Position numbers and translations under genes: made by a program. A DNA stretch of 64,000 nt from Linyphia triangularis. Lineage: Eukaryota; Arthropoda; Arachnida; Araneae; Linyphiidae. The notes beneath the pieces were generated by a model. That model made no database searches. It saw nothing but the letters and a program-made list of their open reading frames with translations, and was not told the DNA's origin. The DNA is taken from positions 26,794,688 to 26,858,687 of the forward strand of contig OZ021732.1 in assembly GCA_963978545.1 (NCBI GenBank), read 5' to 3'. Position 1 is the first letter of the stretch; every line of letters begins with the position of its first letter. Positions 44,440 through 55,600 of this stretch are shown here, one piece after another.

Positions 44440-46135
44440 TTTACACAATTGAGTTTTATAATAATTTTTTACATAAGTAGTTTTGCCCTTCTGATTGTAC
44501 CTTTGGCAAACAGAATGTAAAAATTTAATTAGTTTTTAAAAAAAAAAAAATGTAATTAAAAAAAATGACAAAACGACTTCTAATAAGGCTGCAGCTCAAA
44601 ATTTTTCAACATAAATAGTTTTGACCTTCAAATTGTACATTTGTGACAAACAGAATGTCAAAATTTTAATTAATTTTTTTTTATTGTATAAACCGACATC
44701 AAATAGAGGTACAGCTCTGAAATTTTCAACATAAGTAGTTTAGGCCTTCTAATTTTGCTTTTCATAATTACATGTTGAAATAATTCAGAAGGGTGAAGGG
44801 GGTTGTGTTATTGTATTAACGGGCAAATTTTTTGGTTCTCAATTGGGAGGGTGTTGAGTGAAGTTGTTGAGTAAGGATTAGCTCCATACTCTTCCGTAAC
44901 ATAGTAACAAAAATGAAATAGTTTAATTAACTCAATTTCAATAAGTCAGATTAACTTATTTTGGCCTTCGTAATAGTGGAACCCAGAACCTGATTAATTA
45001 ACCACAACACAAGAAGTATAACACTGATCGTTAACTAACATATTAATTTATTAAATTCCTCACAATATTCTACAACATACAGTAATCCATAAAACTCCAT
45101 ACCAATTAATTAACTAATATTAACAATTATACTGGATTAAATAACGTCGATAGTCATAATTCTCAATTCTAACAACTTAACAATTATCTGAGAGTACAGA
45201 GGGTGATCGGAAAATCATGAAACATCACTTACTGTTTTTGATGTATCGGCTGGAAACTTCCCGTTCGCCTGGTCATTGCTCGCCATCACTCTGATCACTG
45301 CAATCCAACTTAATTCAGCTCTCCTCTCGAAGTCTCTATTTTCTTTTTTCGTCTAAGTCCCGATATTTACCACTTTTCCAAGACCTGAGGCGGCCCCAAA
45401 TGTAACCAATCTCTCAGGAAGTCAAGCTAATTCCCTATCCGTTTGCCGGACCAATAGAGTTCCGAACTCCGCCTAAATTTAAATTTTAAACCCACCTATT
45501 TCTTACCATTGGTTGCAAGCCCCCCTGGCTATTAAATCTCTCAAAACTCTTCCCCACATCCGGACACCTGGGCCAGCGCTGCTTCCGAAATGGTACCTAT
45601 TGTAACCCCTTGTCAGTTTTTAAGATTCCAACTTATTTTATGGGGCACCAGGAGTTTAAGAACTGTCATGCTTTTCTCAAGTTCTAAGAGTTGGCTCGAA
45701 TTTATGTGTCTGGCCCATCGTGGGTATACAATACGTCTTTTTTCTAAAATCACCTTTTCTGTGGGAACGGACCCTCTTTCCTTCACGGTCATCAGCCACC
45801 TGTGATCCAAGGTATTCGTAGCGTTGTGTATGTTGAACTCAAGCTATAAGGCTTGGTCAACAAGGGGGTTCTAATATTAAGGGTTTACGTTACAATTAAT
45901 TTTTAGCGAGTCAAGCGAACTTGTGTTTGCACTGCAATGAACCTTCTAGTGAGTGAAGCAAGCACTGCAATGTCCTTGCATAGCAATAAATTTTCAGCGA
46001 GTTTGTGCTTGTGTTTCAATTAAACTTTTCAGAGAGTTAAGCGAGCTGTGTTTGTGTTACAATGTAACTCTTAGCTAGCAAAAAGAGCTTGGTTTTGCAT
46101 AGCAAACCCATTCGCGAAATGTCAAAAACTAATAA
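44440..46135 (+). mobile_element. Helitron remnant, second copy, interrupted
   Basis: Three units of the Helitron tandem motif (ACATAAGTAGTTTTG near 44471, 44610 and 44730) are followed by sequence matching the 3' part of the Helitron at 20452-21803. After an insertion of about 1 kb the match resumes at TTCTAATATTAAGG (about 45870) and continues through the GCGAGTCAAGCGAAC array to GTCAAAAACT near 46127. The 5' terminus and the 3' CTRR end are missing. Confidence 0.7.
44850..45868 (-). mobile_element. Probable LTR-retroelement fragment inside Helitron remnant
   Basis: This block is absent from the other Helitron copy. At 45408 a TGTAACCAATCTC boundary abuts, on the minus strand, a primer-binding-site-like TGGGGCCGCCTCAGG (about 45390-45405). 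On the minus strand an LTR could therefore run from TGTTGACCAAGCC (about 45867) to GGTTACA (about 45408), with truncated internal sequence to the left. No partner LTR or retroviral-type protein was found, so this is tentative. The two overlapping frames at 45590-45810 have no recognisable domain. Confidence 0.35.
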
Positions 46136-46478
46136 GGTTTTTTTTTTTTTTTTTAATTTACGAATTATATTTTTTAAATTTGCAAATTATATTTTATCTT
46201 GTAATTTTATGTACATCTTATAATTTTATATTTAATAACGTGTTTTTTATGTAAAAAATAAAATTGTACAAGTTCAAATTTTAATTGTTGTTAAATCAGC
46301 TACAATTTATTATACTTCTGGTACTAATCTTCGAATTTTGCGGCTACATTTTCTCTTATTCTGCTCCAAATATTAAATTTTGCTGCTCCAATTTTTTGCA
46401 AATCTGCTCCAAATGTTATATTTTGCTGCTCCAAAATTGCTCCAAACTGGGCTTTAGCACTTCCCACCCCTGTAATAG

Positions 46479-47480
46479 TATTTCCATCACATCCAACAGC
46501 TGTTAGTGTTGAGTGCCCACTTTTGAAGTCGAATGAATGTCTTCTGAAATATGTCATTATTTTTAGTATCATAGTTTCCATCGAATGGTTTTGTAGAGTT
46601 GGATGAAACCCCTTTGGTAAAAGATACACAGGGACCAAACATGTTTCTTACGCATGATGTCGGACATGAAGTTTCATTTGGTTCTCTAGTCATTTTCTAT
46701 TTTAGTCTTTTTTTTTTTTTGCAAAAACATCTATGAATCCAATAACCATCATGCGAACTGGGCCTTTATTCTGAACTGATACTATAGGCATAACATAGTA
46801 GATAGGGCCCCCCAGTTGACGATTGTTGGTGATATTTAAATATAAATGACAATTTTAAATACCGTATTATTGATTAAATTAATGTCAAGATATTAGTATT
46901 TTAATAATTAATGAGTCATCAAAATATATTATCGTATATTATGGCATTGATCAAGTGCATTGGACAGAATATGGATAGTCACACAATAATTTAGAATTTT
47001 TCAGGCATCTGAGAAACCCCCAAAATTCAGAGGCCTTGCGTGCGAATACTTCTCTGATCAGTAAGAAAAGTCTGCTCATTTGCAGGCATCCGCCGTGATT
47101 TCTTGCAACTGGAGGCTGAGAATTCACACCTGCATGAAAATGTGCTCGTTTTCTCAATATTTTCAGTAAATTCACAGCTTTTGTGGCAATGGAAGCTATT
47201 ACTTTATTGAACTGAAATTTTTTGTACTTATTACAGTACCTTAGAGCAACCTTTTCCGAACTAAAACGTTTCTATTTTCACAAATTTTTAAATCCTTAAA
47301 ATTAGCCGATCTAATACCGATTTTAACTCTTTTTTCGAAACTTGACGTCCAGTTATGGAACGGGAAGATTTTTTTTTGATTTTGGTAAGATTTTGCGCAC
47401 TTACTATTGATGTCAAAAGACAAATTTTCCGCATTATTACTTTTTGGATTTCCGAAATTCGTTTTTTTTTTGGCCCACCC
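46479..47480. other. Non-coding stretch
   Basis: Several 60-104-codon frames exist on the minus strand without recognisable domains. Nothing else was identified. Confidence 0.4.
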
Positions 47481-47483
47481 TAA

Positions 47484-48521
47484 TGGACAATTCCCGCATT
47501 TATTTTTTTATTCAATTCTAAATGTTTCGAAAAGGCCATAAACACAAACATTTCTGCTCAATGCCCTTTTTCTTTTTTTTTTAAATTTGCGATAAAAGTT
47601 ACCTTGTTAGACGTTGGCGAGAAAACGATTCATTTCGCTGGTATTGTATGTGACATCACGGCTTCCCAAACAGCTTGGCTTGAAATGCAGCAGTGGAAAC
47701 AAAGTTTCTTGCAAATCACGCCAACCTGTACGGGATATGGCAAGGGTCTACCAACGCCAATTATTTGGCAGAAACCTCACTATAACTATAGAAACTGTAA
47801 ACCCTTGACGTCATAGATTTTGCTAAGTGTTTTCATCGGACTGATTTCGGCTCGGGTTTTGATGCATTTTCTTTTCCCTATATTTAAATAACTAATTTTT
47901 TTAAAGAACTTTTGTGTAGATATTTGGAATCGGAGAGATATTCTTCATAAATATGAACTAATTTCACTCGTTTTTAAAAAATGCGGGAATTGTCCATTCT
48001 CGCATTTTTAAACTTTTCTTATTCAATTGTAAACGTTTAAAAAAAAGCAATAAACACTAACATTTCTGCTCACTGCGCATTTTTAATTTTTTTTTTTATT
48101 ATTAAATATTTACCTGTAAGACTTAGGCGAGAAAACGATTCATTCGGCTCGAATTGAATTTGACGTCACTTGATCTGAAACAACTTGGCTTGAAACGCAG
48201 CAGCAGAAAACAGTTTTGCAAGTTTCTCGCAAATAGTGCCAACCTTTACGGGATATGGCAACTGTCTACCAAACCAACGCTAACTATTTGGCAGAAACCT
48301 CACGATATCTATAGATAACGGAAGGATGTCATGACGTCATAGTTATAGCGGAGTGTTTTGATCTGACTGGTTTTGGTTCGGTTTTGGGGCATTTTCTTTT
48401 CTTAATATTTAAATAACTAATTTTTTTAAAGACTTTTTTTTTTAATATTTGGAATCAAAAAGAAATTATTCTTTAATATAAATTAATTTCACTCTTTTTT
48501 AAAGAATGTGGGTATTGTCCA
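47484..48521. mobile_element. Tandem MITE dimer sharing a central terminus
   Basis: Two homologous units of about 510 bp (47484-47995 and 47996-48521) each contain TTCAATTSTAAAYG, GGCGAGAAAACGATTCATT, GGGATATGGCAA and TTTGGCAGAAACCTCAC in the same order. The outer termini are ATGGACAATTCCCGCATTT on the left and AATGTGGGTATTGTCCA on the right, next to TA dinucleotides. The junction reads AATGCGGGAATTGTCCATTC and serves as the end of unit 1 and the start of unit 2. A partial third copy is at 49690-49905. Confidence 0.7.
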
Positions 48522-48955
48522 TAGTCGAAAAATGGTCGTAACGAATTTGTTTAAAATTGCTGTGGTAAATTGGTGTTCTAAATATTCCCACCTTCAAAAT
48601 TTACGTAGATATTTGATGTAAAGTATTGTAAAAGGTCATAAAACGGATGTATTTAACACCGAAATGTAACCATTAGCAAAAATAGGACATTTTATATTTC
48701 TGTATAGTGTTTTAATGCTTCTAAATAGTCGTTTAAAGTCAACCCCATAACGCTTATTTTCATGTTCGAATTCCGAATCTTAAATGTCGCAATCCAAAAT
48801 TATTTCCGCTGATTTGAGGGAAAGGATGAATTTATTCCGTTTTATTAAATTTTGCAACTTTTTGTCGCCCTATATCAATATCATATTTCAATTCCCCAAA
48901 CCGATCTATTTAACAATGTAACCAATGAAAACAAAGTTTTTAAATATAAGTTATA
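48522..48955. other. Non-coding stretch
   Basis: No gene or element end is recognised before the MITE homology begins near 48960. Confidence 0.4.
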
Positions 48956-49471
48956 TTTCATCAAAGTCCCCATAAAAATAATTCTAAAAATCCTAGAATT
49001 ACATTTTTCAATAATTTCTTAAAAAAAGGGAAGAAAAGGAATCCTAAAATTCTTAAAATAGTATTTACCTTTTTTTATATTAATAAAAAATAATAATTAA
49101 AAATTCCGAAAATTCCTCATTTTGTCTCCAACACCCGCTGAAAAAACTCCAATGTTCCTCCAGATGAGAAAAATGGATTTAATTAAATTCGCATGTTTTT
49201 TAAAATAGTGTAATTGTTAAATTATGTTGTTTTGCTAAAAAGTTGTTAAATATTCAATTTTGTGAAAATTGGCGGTTTGCAGACTGCAGAAGCAAACAAG
49301 CTTTGGATAAAATGCATCTGTGTTAAGAGTTAGGAGCCTATGTCAGCTTTAAAAGAAATATCCCTAAATGTTTTTGAATGATCCCTAAAAGCTTTAGAAT
49401 TCCGAAAATTTTAAATATTATCCCTAAAAGTTAAAGTAATTTTTTTTTTAGAAAACTCACGGCACCCCCTG
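48956..49471 (+). mobile_element. CAGGGGTCGCA MITE, copy E, 5'-truncated
   Basis: Homologous to 61930-62524 (copy F) through AAATTCGCATG, GAAGCAAACAAGCTTTGGATAAAATGC and the CCCTAAAA blocks, ending GAAAACTCACGGCACCCCCTG. The left terminus CAGGGGTCGCA is not present. Homology with copy F continues past the right terminus. Confidence 0.65.
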
Positions 49472-49690
49472 GACTCTTTTTTGATGCCAATAAATAATTA
49501 CAGAGGAGCAGTTAACCACAACTCACCAAGAAGTATTCCAGTATCAAATCAGGTGAATGTCTTTCGTGTCCATTTACATATTATTGTTGAGTTAATCGAA
49601 TCGGTTGCTTTGTAACTTGGAGCTTACGGTCAAAAACTTATAAAGCGCTAGATTCTTAAAAAATCCGGTGTAATTTACAGAATTTACAAT
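49472..49690 (+). repeat. Duplicated flank, copy 1
   Basis: This 220-bp flank beyond MITE copy E (GATGCCAATAAATAATTACAG, then CAAATCAGGTGA and GGTTGCTTTGTAACTTG) is homologous to 62525-62750 beyond copy F. The MITE was therefore carried within a larger repeated unit. Confidence 0.7.
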
Positions 49691-49905
49691 TCCAAATTTT
49701 TTTAATTTTTTTTAATTCAATTCTAAATGTTTTGAAAAGGCCTTAAATACAAAAATCTGCGCTTTTTCTTTTTTTAATTTGCAATCAAAGTTCCCCTGTT
49801 AGACGTTGGCGAGAAAACGTTTCATTCGGCTCGAATGGAATGTGACGTCAAGAGATCCCAAATATCTTGGCTTGAAATGCAGTAGCGGAAACCAGTTTTG
49901 CAATC
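49690..49905 (+). mobile_element. Partial copy of the 47.5-kb MITE
   Basis: TTCAATTCTAAATGTTTTGAAAAGGCC, GTTAGACGTTGGCGAGAAAACG and GGCTTGAAATGCAG match the left half of the units at 47484-48521. The right half is absent. Confidence 0.65.
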
Positions 49906-50722
49906 ACTTTTCAGTTTACCGATCATATCCTTTATCCAATGCATTTTAGAGGGGGGGGGGGGGGAAATTTAAGTTGTAGAGTATTAAACTCTCTACAACT
50001 AATGTATGTGTAAAGTTTGTTTTTTAGAACTATTGTATGAAAAACAAATTGTATGAAAAGCATCAAATCAAAACTCTTTCGTAAAAATACTACCGTAAAA
50101 TGGGGTGAATAGGGACAGCGCACAGTAGGGCAGAAGGGGTGAAAACCTGGCCAAAATTCCCAAGTGTATTTATTAAAACCAAATGTCGATAGTAACATTT
50201 TTAATGAGTTTATAAAAATATACTACCACCAAATTTTGGTTTTATTGAAAAATTTTAGCCATTTTTTGGTAAAAATTAATATTTACATTGCGATATCTGA
50301 ATTTTTTTTCCTCCTAAAATTACTTACCAAAATTTAACTTTAATTAAAAGTTTTCTGTTGAAAAAAACATGTGCATTGATTAAAAATATTTTTATATTTG
50401 ATAGCATTTTTATTACATTTTTCCGCAATTTACAAACAATACGTAACATAATTGCTTATAAAAATTTAAAATAAAGACATTAAAATCAATTTCAATTTGC
50501 ATTGTTATTTTCATTCAAGCAGATTTATATAAATATTATACCATAGGGCATCACTTACAAATTTCTAGTTACAGTTTTTAACAATTAAATTTGTAGATAA
50601 CATTGATATTGTAATACATTTAACTCAAAACTTCGAATTAGGAAAAAAACAACAATTTGTTTTATTCAATTGCAAAATCGTGTTTGAAGTTATACCTTGG
50701 TAAAACTATATGAATAGATAAA

Positions 50723-51403
50723 TTAGTTGTTATAGACATACTGTGTCCACATGTCATTTCTAAACTTCTCTTTGATGGATTTCTTGTTTTCATGAAACTT
50801 CTTTTTGTCCTCTCCCTGACGAACCTGCCATTTACAGATATTCAATGTGTAAGATATGTGAAGTAAGCATACGAAAAATCTAATCCAAGCATGAAGTGGT
50901 GATAGACCAAATTGGAATGTGTCTAAATCAACTTCTTGCTTTATAACTTTCGAATATTTGTTAAACTGTTTTAAAGTTAATCCACAAACATAGCACCTCT
51001 GTTGTGAAGCAGCAGATGTGACAGCATTGCAAACTTTTCCATCGACCATTGTGAATAAAACTGTATGAAAAATATTAATATTTGCATTGTTAGCTATTAC
51101 TACGGTTGGAACAAGGTTTTTAATTTGGTTTTCGATGTGATCTACAATTTTTTGTGTTTTCTCCGATTCAGGAACAAATTGCAACAGTATTGGGCGACAG
51201 AAGCGAGGAGATGCTGGTCTAGGATTTTTCCGTATGACAGTTTTTGTAACGTCCTCATTTTCAAAAAACATTTGGAGTGGAACACATGACATAAGAAAGA
51301 TATGGAAGTCCGATGAACTACTGGATAAACACATCTGCTTATATTCACTTAGGCCTGAACTTCCATCACAACCCCATTTGGTTAAAAGTTTCACTTTATG
51401 CAA
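50723..51403 (-). pseudogene. Transib transposase core, C-terminally truncated
   Basis: 226 codons opening with KWGCDGSSGLSEYKQ, the RAG1/Transib motif with the first catalytic Asp (residue 13). It continues with RFCRPI, then TMVDGKVCNAV holding the second Asp (residue 121), CYVCG (Cys137 and Cys140) and LSPLHAWIRFF...WQVRQG. The frame stops after MWTQYVYNN, where intact relatives run on for a few hundred residues that include the catalytic Glu. The reading continues upstream in the frames at 51522-51797 and 51855-52181. It would have acted as a nuclear DNA transposase and is now inactive. The plus-strand frames are shadows. Confidence 0.88.
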
Positions 51404-51521
51404 TTGCTCATTTTAATATTTTTGAACATCACATAGTTTACTTTCGATAATGCGTCCAGCTGTGTGATCCAGTAAAGATTGAACAGCAACTTCTACTTTC
51501 AACTCGTCGCATTGTAAGGAA

Positions 51522-52181
51522 CTATGTTCTGGATAACAGCTTTTTCTTTGCTCTGTGTATGGTTTTGAAAGAAGGAAAAGTGTTTTTAAAGGGACTTCGA
51601 ATTATATTATATTGATGTCGGGATAATTTTGCTTCAACAATCACCGACAATGTTACGTTCACTGAAACTTGATCACCGACATATTTTTCACTTTTTGAAA
51701 ATGATATAATATATTTTAATGCTCTTGATGGGGATGTAAATGTTGCATCTTTGACGAGTTTGGACGCATCTATTCTTCCACTAGCTCTCAGATTCATCTG
51801 TGCTGAATAAACTAATGCTTCTGGTGTTATTTCTGAACGTATAAGTTCCGTTTTTCAGCGTTTCGATTTTTCGCCGCTTTCCAAAAAGTCTGAAGATGGT
51901 CGACCTAATCTTTTATTTAAATACGATGGGAAGTAAATACTTTCATTAAGCCATTCTTCATTTTTATTTTCAACTGGGTTCAACTTTTTTATTTTCCTTC
52001 TGGTTCTATTGCTGGCTTTCCATTTTTTCTTATAAGGGTTCAAAAATTGTTTCAAAATATCTTGGATTTGAGATGAATATTCATGCTGACTGTTCGTATT
52101 TTTTTGTATTTCAAGTTCCAGGTTTTTTACTTTAGTTTTGAAGCACATAGAAGCGGGCATGTTGGAAATTATATCAAACAA
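51522..52181 (-). pseudogene. Transib transposase N-terminal half, frame-broken
   Basis: Two minus-strand frames. The first (52181-51855) contains WLNESIYFPSYLNKRLGRPSSDF ending ESGEKSKR in a GRP-F-ESSERSKR-like motif. The second (51797-51522) contains ALKYIISF and VIVEAKLSRHQYN. Both are recognisable N-terminal Transib segments in the correct order. Frameshifts or stops separate them from each other and from the core at 51403. Confidence 0.75.
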
Positions 52182-52735
52182 CTTCCTCCTTCTTATAAAT
52201 TTATAATTTTCTTCTGAACCTTAAAAAAACTTACTTTATAAATGTACAGGAGTTTTAAAATTTTATAAATAATATTTTTAACTTGATTGCATTTAATGTT
52301 TTGAACTTATTGGTATGCTAAAAAGCCTAATTTTTTTTATAGATTTATATACGGTGCACACAACTATTCAAATGTAAAATCGTAATACATTTAACAGTAA
52401 ATTGAATTGAAATAATAGTTTAATTAAATATTAATAAATAGGAGTTCAACTTTACATATTTCAATAACTATTAACATAAAAATAATTATATTATGTTCAT
52501 GGAATTTGTTACAACGCGCCTATTTAGTTATTAATAACTGCATTAAAGATATAATTTAAATAAGTGGAGTTACTTGCGTTTTATTTGGAATAGATTTACT
52601 ATCAAATCGGCAAGTTGCGGCAAGATGTGAAAACAGTTTCTAATACACAATTAAATGCTCTTTAAAACTGTATAAAAAGTTGGATGACCCAAGATGACCT
52701 TATCAAACTTTTTTACTAATATATGTATAAGGTCA

Positions 52736-52963
52736 TTAAAAATGCAGTAATTTTTTAAGGTGCATTTTTAAAAATAAATAAAAAATATTAAAATTAATCC
52801 AAAAATTAAGAGTAAATATGTTATGTTCTACTAACCACTTGCTATAGGCTCCATGATAAAGTTTTACTTCTTGGATAAAAACAAGAGCTGAAGATGGGTC
52901 TGGAAAAAGCAGTCGGTTTGATGAAAATATGCGCTTTACTGAAAACGTTTCTATAAGTTCCAT
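52736..52963 (-). pseudogene. Possible start or displaced segment of the Transib gene
   Basis: A short frame with SALVFIQEVKLYHGAYSKWL. Its position, 5' of the other transposase pieces and within the Transib element, suggests a first segment or a duplicated scrap. 52182-52735 between them is AT-rich without recognisable coding. Confidence 0.35.
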
Positions 52964-54368
52964 CTTTCACCCATAACAGCTGCATCGAAAAACTCATAAA
53001 GCAGCTGAAAAGGGTGGAACCAGATGCTCAAGATACTTATAAACAAAACCCTGCGGTTTAAATAGGCAAATTAAAAAAAAAAATTTGACTTTTGGCCAGC
53101 TTTTTCGCCATTCTGCCCCACTGTGCAGCGGGGTGAATCGGAACGGAACTTCAGGAAATTATAAAGAAATTATTATTTTACACAAATAAAGCAGTTTTAT
53201 TAATTATATATTTTTTTTTATTTGCTAACATGTTTGGAATCTTGGAACATATGTTTTGTGGAGGTTTCAACACTATCCTATTTTTTAAAAAAATTCTGAA
53301 ACAGCTTGCATACAATCCAATGAGTTTTAACCTCTCCAAAACTTATCCCGTAACTTCTAACATAAACCTGTTATAGACTTAACTAATATATTTTTAGATA
53401 AGTATAAACATCCACAATAGCATGTCTTACTTAATTTAACTTGGTTTTAAAAACTTTTTATTTTAATGTTTTGCCTCGACTCGATTTTGAGATTTGCGGG
53501 GTGAATCGGAACACTTGAAAAGTGATACTAAAAAACTGTTTCTGGCAATATTATGTTCCACACAAGATTCAACGACTGAAGAAGAGTTTTAATTATTCCC
53601 TTCAAGACAGTAATCAAGATTGCAGGCTTGAATAAATGTTAAAAATAAGCCTAGTTTCCTCATGGGAAAAAACCCAAATGCTCCAGTGGTTTTCTTTTCT
53701 CTAAATGACTTCGTTATCTTAAAGTTACAAAGGAAAAAGCAATCCATATGTATGAAGACTCCATGTGAGCAAAGTTTTACACCCACAAGATTATTTCTGT
53801 ATCAGTGTGTTTTACAAAAAGCGCACATGGAGAGATTTTCCGAAACTAACTGAGGATGCTTTTCTCCTTTCTCAAGATATTTTAAGGAATTTGCAGTCAT
53901 ACTGCACGCAAACATTGAGTAGATTAAAAAATATAATAGTTTTAAAGACTATTTGGATAAGTTAGGAGAAAAGTTGATATACTTTCAAACATATGATTTG
54001 TCTTGACAATAATTGACAAAAACAAATTTTATCTGTCATATTAAATGATTTTTTTATGATAATTTTGTGTTCCTATTTACCACAATGCATTATTACTTGT
54101 TTTTTGTCATTCTATAAACGTTTAAATAAGATCAAACATAAATTGTAACGAGTGTTCCGATTCACCCCTTTCTGCGGGGTGAATCGGAATACCGTGAAAA
54201 AATTCAAAATAAATTAAAGTCCTAATTTTTTCAATATTTTTCGGGTTGTTCCTCAAAGAAGGTAAGACCCAAGTTTCAATGTCAAAAATATGTTCGTTAA
54301 TGATCTTATTACACCCGATTTTTACTTTGAAAGTTGAAAAGTGTTCTGATTCACCCCATTTTACGGTA

Positions 54369-54682
54369 CTTTAAGATTCTTGTCGAATTTTTAGATGCTA
54401 TTCATAAAAGTATACCACAAAAGTATATTTAACAAATATTGTAGAACCCAATTTGCTACGTTTCATGTACAAAGTTATTTTATAGGACTAATAACAAAAG
54501 AGCTACTGATAAAATCTAACATTAAAAAGCAATTTCTTACTGCAAAGCTTGACAACTTTGATAAAAAAAATAAAACAATATAGGTATTAAAATAATAGTA
54601 TTATGAAACAAAAAGTAGAAATAGTATAAAAATGAATATATCTATATAAAATAATAATAATACCAATAAAACTTGTAGGAAG
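54369..54682. other. Short non-coding stretch
   Basis: AT-rich sequence between the TA-flanked element and the stop codon of the split pseudogene. Nothing is recognised. Confidence 0.4.
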
Positions 54683-54769
54683 TTATAAGTTTTCTAAATT
54701 ACATTTAGTTTCGTTTAGCAATGAAGGCTCGGCTAGTTCCTCCGCTACTTCTTCGATTACAGTCAATCA
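54683..54769 (-). pseudogene. C-terminal end of the cysteine-rich pseudogene
   Basis: On the minus strand this reads VIEEVAEELAEPSLLNETKC and a few more residues to a TAA at 54683-54685. It is in frame with the part at 57080-57460 once the element between them, with its TA duplication, is removed. That makes it the true C-terminus of the same coding region. Confidence 0.7.
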
Positions 54770-55600
54770 GGGTAACTTTGAGCCATAGGGTGTAACTTTG
54801 CGCCACCTCCTAGTTTTCAGTATTTTTGGGTTTAAAGAGCTGCTCATGATCCACTGCTGCAAACTGCTGGCAAGATTATGAAATTGGCTTTTTGCTTGAT
54901 GGTTTAAAAAATGAATTGACAAAATAGTACATAATTTATTTGGCCATTCAGTTGTTTTTCTGGAGTACTATTTTCAAGTTCCATTTTAATGCTTATTTGA
55001 AGTTGATGTAAATCAACTAATTTATGCAAGAAAGTATCAACTTACCACTTTATCAGCTATATAATTTTCTGAAAAAAGTGAAATTGTTAGTAGCTGATGG
55101 TTATTTATTTACTAATATTTGGTAAAAAGCAAAAAACCAAGGCACTATCATTTTACCACATATTCAGTGTAACTTTGAGCCGGTTCAAAATTAGGCTGAT
55201 GACAGTGTGCAATGTATATACACTGCACATATAATTCATATTTTATTCTAATTTATTTTTGTTTGCTTTTAAATACATTTATATACATACAAATGCAATT
55301 TAATTTACAGAATCTTCTCTTGTATGCAAAATCTGATAAAATTAAAATGTTGGGAGTGAATTCAAAAAGTACCTAATTATATTAGAAACACGTTCACAGA
55401 ATTAAAAAAAAATAAAAAAATCTGCCGACCTGTAATGGTTGTAAAAAGCTTTTCAGTTGAGTAAGTGAAAAATCTATATGCACAAAAAATAAATGATAAA
55501 GGAATATGTATAGCAAGGATATGATGGGATTGTCTAAAGTCCTCTACCATATGAACTCCTTGGAGATAGCAAGAGTAAAAGTCCTACACTAGATGACACA

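Larger units (their letters stand above)
43507..46472. mobile_element. CAGGGGTGGG TIR element containing a Helitron remnant
   Basis: Left end CAGGGGTGGGAATTCTGCGCC, right end GCACTTCCCACCCCTG, with a 6-bp TSD TAATAG at 43501-43506 and 46473-46478. Subterminal CTGCGCCAATT and CTGCTCCAA motifs are repeated at both ends. About 1.7 kb of the interior is a Helitron remnant (44440-46135). The rest (43507-44430) includes a 17-base C run at 43738-43754 and no recognisable gene. It shares CAGGGGT termini and 6-bp TA-rich TSDs with the CAGGGGTCGCA families. Confidence 0.75.
50121..53125 (-). mobile_element. Transib transposon, RAG1-related, defective
   Basis: TIRs start CACAGTAGGGCAGAAGG on the left and, inverse, CACAGTGGGGCAGAATGG on the right, extending to CTGGCCAAAA over about 40 bases. 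A 5-bp TSD CAGCG flanks it (50116-50120 and 53126-53130), the length expected of Transib. The right terminus begins with exactly CACAGTG, the consensus heptamer of V(D)J recombination signals. Minus-strand frames at 52963-50723 encode a broken Transib transposase. The part carrying the catalytic Glu is missing, leaving about 600 bp of AT-rich sequence before the left TIR. Confidence 0.88.
50093..54366. mobile_element. TA-flanked TIR element hosting a Transib copy
   Basis: Ends CCGTAAAATGGGGTGAAT (left) and ATTCACCCCATTTTACGG (right), each next to TA (50091-50092 and 54367-54368), fit a Tc1/mariner-superfamily element. The motif GGGGTGAATCGGAACA recurs inside near 53129, 53498, 54155 (inverse), 54176 and 54341 (inverse). 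Without the Transib insertion (50121-53125) the element is about 1.26 kb. The 53570-53965 region has broken frames with no securely recognised domain. Confidence 0.7.

Noticed and set aside
45590..45810. Overlapping 65-71-codon frames on both strands
   Set aside because: They lie in the putative LTR fragment and have no recognisable protein content.
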